A stretch of DNA of 64,000 nucleotides from positions 17,608,001-17,672,000 of the forward strand of contig NC_091967.1 of assembly GCF_036711975.1 (NCBI RefSeq). The letters run 5' to 3'. The translations under genes and the position numbers were made by a program. This DNA comes from Onthophagus taurus (Eukaryota > Arthropoda > Insecta > Coleoptera > Scarabaeidae). Positions within the stretch are counted from its first letter, which is position 1; the number at the start of each line of letters is the position of its first letter. The notes under the pieces were generated by a model. That model made no database searches, was not told the DNA's origin, and worked only from the letters and a program-made list of their open reading frames with translations. Of the stretch, positions 41,125-52,500 are shown piece by piece.

Positions 41125-42415
41125 ATGTCCAAAGAACTGCAATTGTTTCGACTATGTCGAAATGGCATCAATCAGGTGAGCCGTTACTCTTTTGTTTCCC
41201 GCGTTCAATTATTTACAACTTTCACTTGTTTTTTTTTAATCTTTTTTTTCACACTTCTTTTTTTAAATTCCAAATACCACAATTAATTGATTTTTTTTTA
41301 TATTTTAGATACGTACATTCCATTTATCCTCGATTTCTTATGCAGCTGTTGTTAGAAAACCATTATTAAAAAAGGTTGAGGTGTATCGATGGAATCCAGA
41401 TGAGCCACATGTTAAACCTTACATGCAAACTTATGAGATTAATTTAAATGATTGTCCACCTATGGTTTTGGACGCTTTGCTTAAAATTAAGAATGAAGTT
41501 GATACCACACTAACTTTTCGGAGGTCTTGTAGAGAAGGTATTTGTGGATCATGTGCTATGAATATTAATGGTACCAATACTTTAGCTTGCATCAAGTAAG
41601 AATTATTATTTAATGTTTTATTTAAAAGCATGGAATGTTTTACTTATCTTTAATCCATACTTTTAAAATGAAAATTTTATTTATAATAAATTAAATAATT
41701 TTCAACATTTGAGTTAATAAATTTAAGGAAAATCGACCGTGATGTTAGTAAGCCATTAAAAATCTATCCATTACCCCATATGTATGTTATCAAGGATTTA
41801 GTACCTGATTTAAATAATTTTTATAAACAATACAAATCAATAAAACCTTGGTTGCAAAGGAAGTAAGTTTCATTTTTGATGCAAAATATTTTTTACATAA
41901 CCAAGATTTTTAGAAATGAACCAAAATTGGGAGTGGAGCAGTATTCCCAATCAGAAAGAGATCGTGAAAAATTAGATGGTTTGTATGAATGTATTCTATG
42001 TGCTTGTTGTTCTGCATCATGCCCAAGTTATTGGTGGAACAGTGAGAAGTATTTAGGTCCAGCTGTACTTATGCAGGTTTATAAATAATACAAAAAAAAA
42101 TTGTTTTGGGATTAATTCTTGGATTATTTTCTTTTAGGCTTATCGATGGATTATTGATTCAAGAGATGATACCAGCGCGGAAAGGTTGGAAAAACTGAAA
42201 GACCCATTTTCAGTTTTCAGATGCCATACAATCATGAATTGTACTAATACATGCCCTAAAGTAATTATTTAATTAATTTGTCATCATTAATAATTCACTT
42301 TTAATTTAAATAGGGGTTAAATCCTGGAAGAGCAATTGCTGAAATCAAGAAACTTCTTGGTGGTATAGCAGAGAAAGAAAAACCGGATATAGAACCAACT
42401 TTACTACACAAATAA
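41125..42415 (+). CDS. SdhB: Succinate dehydrogenase iron-sulfur subunit, copy 2
   Basis: Second complete complex II iron-sulfur subunit. Exons are 41125-41175, 41309-41595, 41728-41862, 41914-42076, 42138-42260 and 42314-42415, totalling 861 bp (286 aa). All iron-sulfur ligands are intact: CREGICGSC with [15 protein letters not shown] and CHTIMNC with CP. The mitochondrial leader has diverged from copy 1 after the shared [10 protein letters not shown] (here [19 protein letters not shown]). The mature part differs at scattered, mostly conservative sites (for example [12 protein letters not shown] here, [12 protein letters not shown] in copy 1). A 61-bp intron at 42077-42137 splits VLMQ|AYRW, where copy 1 has none. 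Both copies appear functional; one could be tissue-biased, as with the testis SdhB paralogue of Drosophila, but nothing here shows expression. Confidence 0.95.
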
Positions 42416-43105
42416 AAGGAAAAAGAAAACAAATAGTAATAATTAATCTTGTCATCAAATAGTCTGCTTAAAAAATCACAATTAATTACCAATTTTATGT
42501 GAAATTTTTTACACCAACAAGTATTAAATTTTATATTTATTTTTAAGTACAAAATGAATTAAGTAATTTTTTCTTATTAAGGTTATAAATATTCATTTAA
42601 ATTTTTTGTTGGTTTCTAGAATTAATTTAAAAAAATGTTATTTGATAATGTAATTGAAAAAGGAATTAAATACATTTCAATATCTCTGAGAGGATTGCAT
42701 AATATCTTATCTTGTTTTCTTATTTTTGTGGTTAATATAGGTTTTGTGGACTTTAGATAACCATCTCAATCAATAGTTTTTATTGGAGAAATAAAAAAAA
42801 GAGAACCATTCATTTTATGGTTTTTTTTATCACAATTTTTTTAAGCCTGTATCAGTAAATAAAATTATATCAACTTTTAAAAATTAGTATTCAAACGATG
42901 TATGCAACCAAATATACTATTAATTTGACATAGTACATAGATAAGACGGTTTTTATATATTCTATTTTATTATTTAGACTATAAATGTTCATGGTTTCCG
43001 TTCATGGTTGACGCATGGCAGCGTCATCACCAAACCCGGATTTGTGGACTAATCATCCGCTGGTCCTAAATATGCTGATTAGTGAAACCTTGACAAACAA
43101 CTAGA
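42416..43105. other. Intergenic stretch, nothing recognised
   Basis: AT-rich 3' flank of SdhB copy 2, no family resemblance. Confidence 0.45.
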
Positions 43106-44330
43106 CGGATCTACAGTTGGCATCCACCTTTGGCATGAAGCAACGTACACGAATAGAAACATGGAACATTAGAACCCCCTGGAGGCGAGACAGCTGGCTC
43201 AAGTTGCAAAGGAAATGAAGGCCTATAAACTATTTATGCTGGGACTTAGTGAATTCAAATAGCCTGACAAGGAAAACACAAAAAGGGTATGTGGCAAAAC
43301 TCTAAGCTATGTACTCAGTAGTGATGGAACGGATACTGATTTTGCGAAAAGCCGGATATTGTTTCTCAAAAATTAAAAGTTATTTTTCAAAACGTGTTGG
43401 TTCATTGGAAAGAGGACACTTTTATTAACATTTTGGGAAATTTTCATATTCATATTCCAAGAAACCGATTTTATACGAATTTTTAAAACTTAATCGGCAA
43501 AAAATGTATAATTCGAAAAATTTGTTGATCATTTCAAAAATTTATTTCTCAAGAACTGAAAGTGATTTTTCAAAACGGCTTTTTGCATTAAAAAGAGGAT
43601 ACTTTAATTAATGATTGGTGATATTTCCACAAGGATCCTTCATGAAATTAATTTTATAGCGAATTTTGAAAATTATCGATGAAACTTGCAACATCGAAAA
43701 TTTTATCATAACTTCAAACATTGTTTTCTCAAAAACGAAAAGTTATTTTTCAAAACGTGTTGGTTCATTGGAAAGAGGACACTTTTATTACCATTTTGGG
43801 CAATTTTCATACTCATATTCCAAGAAATCGATTTTTAACTATCCGGTACCCGGCCGGATTTTAAAAAATAGGCGGATATCCGATAGTTGCCGGATCTGTT
43901 CCACCACTAGTACTCAGCAAAGAAGAAAACCGAGCCAACGTAGTGGGTGTATTAATGAGTATGAGAAAGTGATCAAAAATAGCTGACAGAATAATTCTAG
44001 CGCGTTTTCGCACAAACGTGAGAAATCTGAGCTTAATACAATGCTAATCGCCGACGGACCCATCTGAGGAATACGAGAGACGTGAGAGACGAGAATATTG
44101 GCTTTGGAACACATCATGACAAAACAATGTCTAGGAAATAGAAACAACAACGGTGAATTATATCTAGACTTCTGCATGAACAATGACTTAAGTAAAGACT
44201 TAAGTAAATGCTGCAACTGGCGGGGAATCATGCTTTTGAATACCATCAACAAAATACTGGTATAAATCTTAAGAAGTAAATTAGAAGAAGTGATAGAGTC
44301 AAAGTTAAGGAAAGATCAAGCAGGTTGCAG
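43106..44330 (+). mobile_element. LINE remnant (endonuclease and reverse-transcriptase pieces) interrupted by an hAT-type insertion
   Basis: Near 43140-43270 the plus strand reads RIETWNIRTP and, with frame changes, LAQVAKEMKAYKLFMLGLSE. This is the start of a LINE APE-type endonuclease (TWNVRTL...LGLSE). It continues on the far side of an insertion at 43319-43909 with KEENRANVVGVLMS and ILARFRTNVRN. Near 44205-44325, CNWRGIMLLNTINKIL and LEEVIESKLRKDQAG are the NWRGI(T)LL...LRxEQAGFR region of reverse transcriptase. Many stops; dead copy. Confidence 0.78.
43319..43909. mobile_element. Non-autonomous hAT-like element with 8-bp target duplication
   Basis: GTACTCAG occurs exactly on both sides (43311-43318 and 43910-43917). 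The element starts TAGTGATGGAAC and ends GTTCCACCACTA, terminal inverted repeats with 11 of 12 matches. The 8-bp duplication and TAGTG-type ends indicate the hAT superfamily. The interior is noncoding and contains three direct repeats of about 180 bp starting near 43362, 43545 and 43725. Removing it rejoins the interrupted LINE endonuclease sequence. Confidence 0.88.
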
Positions 44331-44336
44331 AAATTC

Positions 44337-44600
44337 AAAATTGTTTGAAATTAGTTGCGCAACCAATTGACACAATGTGCAATAACGACAGTTTCTTTTC
44401 ATGTGTGTTACCATGACCAATAATTCACCAAAAGTGGTGGGATCCATTCGTAAATAATTTTTGTAATCTAATGGTGAACTCAACCTCAGTTCTTTGAGAA
44501 GATTTGAGCAGCTAAAAAGTGATTTTTTCTTTAACCACTCTGCACTCATTCATCCATACTCTTTGCTTCCTTTTTCTTTTTCTAACACCATCTTTCAACG
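44337..44600 (-). mobile_element. PIF/Harbinger transposase N-terminal remnant
   Basis: The minus-strand frame reads SPLDYKNYLRMDPTTFGELL followed by VMVTHM, preceded by SNLLKELRL and, after a frameshift near 44550, RVWMNE. This is the N-terminal line of ALP1-like Harbinger nucleases (W...DYKNYLRMDxxTFxELLxLVxP). The catalytic region is absent. Confidence 0.75.
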
Positions 44601-46334
44601 CAACAGTAATTATTATAGCTAAACGGACTGCTTCGTCAGACGGCATGTTTCCATGCGTACACAACACAAGCAACTGAAGTTTGCATAAAATTGTGTATAG
44701 TGTATGGGTAACCTTGTTTGCACAATAACCTGTTGTGCAACGTCAGTTTGCGTAATTTGTTGGCAGATGTTTGCAGATTCTATCCGTAATATCTGTACGA
44801 TGAGAAATAGAAGACCGACGTGCGTAAAGCATTTTCTACACTTTGCAATATAAGCTACACTTTTGTATTTTTTTCACTTCTCGGTTCCTGTTCTGCGATG
44901 TTCTTGATCTTCTCTAGTTCATAATTGTTGCGTATGATCAAGCGAGAATCAAATCCTTCTACTAAAAATTTAGTCAGAAAAATTCCTACATTTTGGTGTT
45001 GCGATTTCCAGGTTACTGAGTCAATTTTCCATGTTTCCTTATGGCAATGAATTAATGACGAAGATATGAACCATAAAAAATACTAATCAAATTAAACAAC
45101 CTTTATTAAAAAAAAGAAGCGATTATCACAAAATGACAATTATTGTTTTACAGTTAGATAATTAAAAAAATACAGAATATTATTATAAATAGTTATTAAA
45201 AAATTAGTCGCACAGTAGTAGGAAGATTCTGAATATTTTCAGACATAATTTGATTTTTTTTTAAATAATAATAAATTGTACGTGACATAAATCGTAAGAT
45301 AAGTAAAAATCTGAACGTTTTCGTTTTTTACAATAAAATAAAGTGGAGTAGATCGGTTGTTTTGTCTCGTTTCGGAGACGTACAAAAAAATTGTCGTAAA
45401 TTACGTTTTTTCTTCTAAAATTACATAAAGTAAGTAGTGATTGACTAAATGTGACTTGTTTTTCGTGCCAAGTAGCACCAATAAAGTTTTCAGAGCGCAC
45501 AGCTCAACATCCATACTTAAAACCATTCATACACTTTATACAATTCGTATTTATATATATAGTCTTAAATGTTATTAGTTTACATCAAAAGTTTTCCAAA
45601 GGCTTATTTGAAAAAAAAATATATATATAAGAATAAAAAAAATCCAGTTTAGAAAAGAAATAAATCTGGTAATCATGGTAATCATATAAATAAAAATCTT
45701 ACAAACTGTGATAATACAATAAACTGATGTAAAGGTGTAAAAAGAGTTCATAAAAAATAATATAAATTATAAATCTTTTTTTAGACGAGAAAAAAATTGT
45801 TTTGTTTAAATTAATTAAAGCGTTATTTAAAAGGAATTAAGTCCACCACCTAAGTTTTTTTCCCTTGTCTAAGTTATAATGAAAGTTTTAAGCCAATGGA
45901 AAAGATTTTTTTATATGAAATATGTAAAATACTTCTTACAAATTGACTCTTGAGTACGCTACATATTTCACGGCTATTTGTATATTTACTACAAGGGTTT
46001 GCTTTTTTTTCTTTAACAATTTACACGTTATCCCACAGATTATGTTCTGGGCAGTAAATAATAAAACTTGAGTGAGTAACAGTACGGCATTTAAGATCAC
46101 ATTAAATCTTGGATAACATGCAAATCATTAAACAATAAATATATAATACACAACTTGATATTTATATATATTAGTTTTTTTAATTTTTCTTCGAAGCGTC
46201 TTCGTTTTTCATTTTCGTTTTTCGACGAATTCATTTTCTTCTTCATTGTACAGACGACACTTTTTTTAAAATACTTTTTTACGTATTGTCCCTAAACATT
46301 AACTTTTTTTTTTCTTCGATAACTTTCTTCACCG
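44600..46334 (-). other. Intergenic stretch and probable dumpy 3'UTR
   Basis: No coding exon follows the dumpy stop codon at 46335. The sequence is AT-rich. A minus-strand AATAAA at 45102-45107, about 1.2 kb past the stop, is a candidate polyadenylation signal, but other A/T-rich hexamers are closer. Confidence 0.35.
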
Positions 46335-46573
46335 TTACGTAAGATAATCGGGACTTGGTTCTGCCATTGGTTCAGGCGTTGTAAATAGTGGATTTGGAAA
46401 TTCTGGTGGATGAGGAAGCGGTCCAGTTGCTTTTGGTCTTCGACGGTATGCCATCAACCAACATGAAACTGCTACTGCTACCGCCACCAGAGCTAACAAA
46501 GCTGTTATTATTAGGGCAATTATAAAGCCAATCATTGAGACGCAAATGTCATCCACACGTTGAGCAAGAGGAG
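46335..46573 (-). CDS. Dumpy last exon: transmembrane anchor and cytoplasmic tail
   Basis: It begins in phase 1 after the 1.5-kb last intron and encodes PLAQRVDDICVSMIG, then a single hydrophobic helix (FIIALIITALLALVAVAVAV) and the positive stop-transfer YRRRP. A short proline-rich tail with PHPPEFPNPLF ends PSPDYLT. This is the expected topology of a ZP protein released by cleavage at the upstream furin site. Confidence 0.93.
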
Positions 46574-49500
46574 CTAGAAAAAAAAAAGAAATTGTATTAA
46601 AAAGAGGATTAATAAATTATAGTAAAACCTCGATAAAGCCTGTTATATGAAAAATTGTGTTAGTTTTAGTTTTTGTTTAATGAAAAATATACAACAATCT
46701 AACGCTGAATAACAACTAAAGCTAGAACTTGAAAGATTCGGGTTTAGCCATACGTCTCTTAAATCGGTTAAACCCAAATGAATCTAGTTCTAGGTGTAAT
46801 GTTAATTCTATTTTTAGTTCAATAAACATATACAGCAATCGAACGCTGAATAACTATTAAAACTAGAACTAACACTAGACCTTTTCGTCTGAAGACGCAC
46901 AGCTAAACCCGTATGTTTCTAGTTCTAGGTCTAGTGTTAGTTCTAGTTTTAATTCAAAAAAATATACAATATAGCGCTATGTAGTGCTAATTAGCGCTTC
47001 ATAGCACTATTACTAGAATTAACACTAGACCTAGAAGTAGTAACATTCGGATTTTGCCGCACGTCTCTTAAGACGGCAAAACCCGAATGCTTCTAGTTCT
47101 AGGTTTAGTGTTAGTTATAGTTTTAGTGCAATAAAAATATACAACATAGCGCTATTGAATGCTAACTAGCCTTTCCAAACACTGTTAGTAGAACTAACAC
47201 TAGACCTAGAACTAGAAAAATTCGGGTTTTGCCGTCTTAAGAGACGTGCGGCAAAACCCGAATGTTTCTAGTTCTAAGTCTAGTGCTACTTCTAGTTTTA
47301 GTTCAATAAAAATATACAACATAGCGCTATGTAGTGCTAACTAGCCCTTCATGGCACTATTACTAGAACTAACACTAGACGTAGAACTAGAAACATTCGG
47401 GTTTTGCCGCACGTCTATTAAGACGGCAAAATCCGAATGTTTCTAGTTCTAGGTTTAGTGTTAGTTATAGTTTTAGTGCAATAAAAATATACAACATAGC
47501 GCTATGTAGTGCTAACTAGCCCTTCATGGCACTATTACTAGAACTAATACTAGACCTAGAACTAGAAACATTAAGACGGCAAAGAGACGTGTGTGTGCCG
47601 TCTTAAGAGACGTGCGGCAAAACCCGAATGTTTCTAGTTCTAAGTCTAGTGCTAGTTCTAGTTTTAGTTCAATAAAAATATACAACATAGCGCTATGTAG
47701 TGCTAACTAGCCCTTCATGGCACTATTGCTAGAACTAACACTAGACCTAGAACTAGAAACATTCGGGTTTTGCCTTACGTCTCTTAAGACGGCAAAACCC
47801 GAATGTTTCTAGTTCTAGGTCTAGTATTAGTTTTAGTTTTAATTGAATAAAAATATACAACACAGCGCTATGTAGTGCTAACTAGCGCTTCCTAACACTG
47901 TTACTAAGACTAACACTAGATCTAGAACTAGAAAGAATCGGGTTTAGCCGTCTTAAGATACGTACAGCTAAACCTGAATGTTTCTTTCTAGTTCTAGTGT
48001 TCTAACGAGATTCGTTATATTAAGGTTTTACTAGATTTTTGTTAATAAAGATAGAATATACAGATATTCATTTTGCTTACATTCTGTGGGATCAACTAGT
48101 CTTTCTTCACGTCTCTCAAATGTTAGAATCGTATTCGAATGAATCGTAATTTCTTCACGAAGTTGCCCATTAAGTGTATCTGGTTGTAAAGCTACGTCGG
48201 TATCTGTTTCGTTGTAATCAATTGCACGTTTCCTTCTACCAAACGCGTTATATCCTCGGCAGTTAACCTTTAAAATAAATTAAATATGTATTTAATTAAA
48301 TTTTTGAATAAACATTTTCATGACTTACTGGTTGACATTTTCCAAAACAAACTCTAATATTACATTGGAATTTGATGTTATCACTACTAGGGAATTTAAA
48401 TGCATAAAAGCTGGCTTGTAAACTTTCGGTATCTGTGCTGTAATCCCATTCACCAAAGATTTTGGGATCGGTCGCGCAGCCGTCTTCATCAGTTACGATG
48501 TATGTGTTTTCTGTTGTTCCTTCCATAGTTTTCGCGACGCAACTTCGAGCAAATCCTCCGTATATCGAACCAGGTTGAACTTCCACTTCCAATTTTAATT
48601 CATCGCCGATTTCGGCAGATGAAATTTCTTGTCCCGTTTTTGTCACGATTCTCATCAAACACGTTGGTGGAGGACCCGTATTTGCAATGGTACCGGCGGT
48701 CGTTATCATAGAGACGTTAAATCCTAATGTAACGTTTTGTTCTCCAGTTTGATAAATACATTTAATATGGAAAGCTCTTGCTTTGTATGTTACGAGTTTA
48801 GGATGTTTTTGAATCACGAGAATAAAACTGGCGTTACCCTGCAAATTACAACGAATTAATGAATTAAATTAAAAAAAAAATTAAGTTTTACATTGACTAA
48901 AATAAGTCCGCAACTTCCGAAATGAACCTTGAAGTCTTGTTTACGATCTTCTGTATCTGTTGAACTTATTGTTAAAGATCTTCGGCATTCTTCGTCTTTA
49001 CTGTGGCCTTTTACGTATAATACTCCGTTAAATTCTTCTTTGGGGAAGTCAATATCTACTTGAACGCCATCGGAAAGACATTTTACGTTCATTTGGGGTG
49101 GTGGGAAATCCGGTGGAGGAATTACTTTGTATGGTACTAAAAACATAAGTCACATTTGATTTTTTGTCTTAAAAATAAAAAAAAAACTTACAGCATGCAT
49201 CTTCAGCGTTTCCATAATAATTTGTTAAACAAACGCAAACGGCACGATGATTTGTGGCATTGCAGAAAGCGTTTAATCCACAGATTTTTTGTTGAGGATT
49301 AATACAAGGATTTTCGCACGTTCCGCTTTCAAGGTTGCAATATTTATTGTCAGCGCATTCATCGTCGCTATAACATCCGGTTGTTTTGGGTTTGCAAGCT
49401 CCTGAGACATCCAATTTATAACCAAATTCGGTTGGACACACGCATTTTCCTCTCTCGTCGATTATCCAACCCTTTTCTAAGTTACAAACACATCGACCTC

Positions 49501-52500
49501 TTTCAACTATAAAACCTCTCTCGGGCAGACATTTTACGCACTCGTCGTTTTCGTTTAGACCTGTATTTGGTGGACATTTACAAATGCCATCTGTTGCTAT
49601 TATGTAACCTTTATCAAATCTGCAGAATGTGGCTATAATAAAAAAAGTTATTGAGGTTCCTGATTAATAAGCAATTAAAGATACTTACTTTTGTCGCATT
49701 GTACAGCTGCATTTCCTTGATATCCCTCTTTACATTGACATATCATGGTTCTAACGGGTTCTGTATTTAATACGGTGCAAACAGCATTAATTCCGCATGG
49801 TTCTTTCTCGATGCATGGATTAATACATTCGCCGCCGATGCAAACCGTTTGAGATGGACAATGAGAGTCGTATTTGCATTTCGTTTGAGTTGGGAAACAT
49901 CCAGAGATGGGGTTTCCATTAAATCCAGGTGGACAAGCGCAAATCGGTTGGTGATTAAAGACTTTGCACTCTGCGGATAAATCACATGGGTTTTTAGCTT
50001 CGCAAGGATTTTTACATTTTTGATTAATGCATGATTTGCTTGATGGACACTCGCTGTCGGAACGACATCCAATAGTGAGGCAGTTTATTTTTGGATTTCC
50101 AATCAATCCTGGTGGACATTCGCAAATAGCTCTATGGTTAATTCCGTAACATTCAGCGTCTTTCCCGCAGATGGTTTTATCGGCAGGACAAGCAGGTGTG
50201 CATTGTCTGTTGATGCAAGCATGTTGACTGGAGCAATCGGAATCTGATCGACACCCGATTTTGGTGCATTCGATTTCTGGGTTTCCAATGTATCCTTGTT
50301 TGCAGGTACAAATTGGTTTGTGGTCTTTAATGCGACAATCGGCGTTGTGTCCACAGTTGCAGGGGTTTTTACAAATTCCTTGTACGCAGGATTTGTCTGC
50401 TGCGCAATCATTATCTGATATACAACTGACTCGTGTGATTGATTTTGTTGGTTGACAAGTTCCACTTCCGCTACTAATGTAACCAGATGGACAGACACAA
50501 ATCATGGTTCTAACTGGAACTGTGTTGGCTACTTGACATTCTGATGGACTACTACATGGTAAGAAAACTGCGCATGGATCTTTACATTTCTGATTAACAC
50601 AAGCTAATCTAGGTGGACAATCGCTATCTAATCTGCATTCCGGTTCTGGTTCTCTTCGACAATCGACGTATGGGTTTCCAATAAATCCAGGTGGACAACG
50701 GCAAACAGCTAGATGGTTTTGTACTCTACACTCAGCTTGGGCCGAACAAGGATCTTTGAAGATACAAGGATTTATGCATTGGGCGTTAATACATTGTTTA
50801 TCGTTAGAACAGTCGTTGTTTGATGTGCACCCAATTATTAAACATCTATCATACGGATTTCCTCGATAACCACTGAGACATCTACATTCAGCTCTGTTTA
50901 TATTAACGTGACATTGAGCGTTTATTCCGCAACGATCATTAACTAAGCATGGATTAACACATTGCGAATTGACACAAGATTTTCCTGGTTGACATTCTGA
51001 ATCAGTTCTACAACCAACCGCGTAACAAGCGATTTCCGGATTTCCTTCAAAGCCGTTTTCACAGGAACAAACAGGACGATGGTTTTCGACAAAGCAAGCG
51101 CTATGTTTTCCACAGTTACATGGATTTTTACATATCCTGTTCATACAAGCTTCATTACTAGGACAATCGGTATCGCTGACACATCCTGGTGGTGGAATTG
51201 GTAACGGATGGCATTCGTCATTTTCGTTTGGTACCCATCCTTCGGGACAAGTACAAGTCATGGTTCTTACAGGAACTGTATCCAAAACGGAACATTTCGA
51301 TGTTGGGTGACAAGGCGATAATTTCGTACAAGGATTGACGCAAGTATTTTTGATACAAGCCAATTTACTTGGGCAATCCATATCGAGACGACATTCAGGT
51401 GGAATAACCGAGGCGTAACAGTACGACAAAGGATTTCCTTCTGGTAGTTCTGTTGGACATCTACATCCGGCAGCGTGATTTTGAACATAACATATTGCGT
51501 TTTGGGCACATGGTGGATTTGCAATTGAAGAACATGGATCGATACAATGATGTTGTATACAAGCTCGATTTAATGGACAATCGTTGTCTACGTGACATTC
51601 TACCAATTCGCACTTTTGAAGAGGATTGCCGATATATCCCGACAAACATTTACAGTTGGCTCTGTGATTATGGCCGTAACATTCCGCATTTGACGCACAG
51701 GGGTCTCCCAAAATACATGGGTTAACACATTGACCATTATAGCATTGTTTGTCGTTGTTGCATTCGTTATCAGTTTCACATTCAACTAAACAAAAAGAAA
51801 TTTTAATATTTAAAAAATGAATTATATAAATTCTGCTTACGTTTTGTACAGCCAATTTGGGGATTTCCTGAATAACCGGGTCTGCAGTAGCACGTTGGAT
51901 AATGACCTGCGACTCTACACTCGGCGTTGGGACCACAATTGCATGGACTAGCACAACGAGCATTAATACAAGCTTGAGATCCAGCGCAGTCAGAATTTTG
52001 TTTACAACCTGCTACGGGTCCTTTAGCTATAAATCATAAAAATAAATATAACATATATTTATATAATAAAGAATGAAACAAATAACTTACGGGGTACACA
52101 CTCAATTCTTGGATTTCCTTCATATCCTAAAGGACAATTACAATTTGGAATATGCGCTGAAACAGAACATAAAGCTCCGATAGCGCATACTTTATCGCTG
52201 GAACATGGATTTACGCAAATTTGGTTTCTACAAGCCAATTCGGAGGAGCATTCGTCGTCTGAGTAACATTCGGGTGTTGGTGGTAATGGTATTCTCACTC
52301 GAGTACATTCAACGTGGGGATTACCGTTATGGCCCGGTGGACAAGTACAAATCGCTTGATGGTATTTTTCAGCACATAAAGCGTTAATTCCACACTGATC
52401 AACAGAACAAGCATTTATGCAACTTCCTTGAATGCATTTCTTAGAGTCGTCACATTCTGAATCCGTGGTACATCCTCGTGTAGCAATTGGTTTACATTTT

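Noticed and set aside
49767..51785. Several open frames of 60-130 codons overlapping the dumpy exons in other frames and on the plus strand
   Set aside because: They are shadow frames of the cysteine-rich repeats. The dumpy frame has conserved cysteine spacing and consistent splice phases; the others do not.
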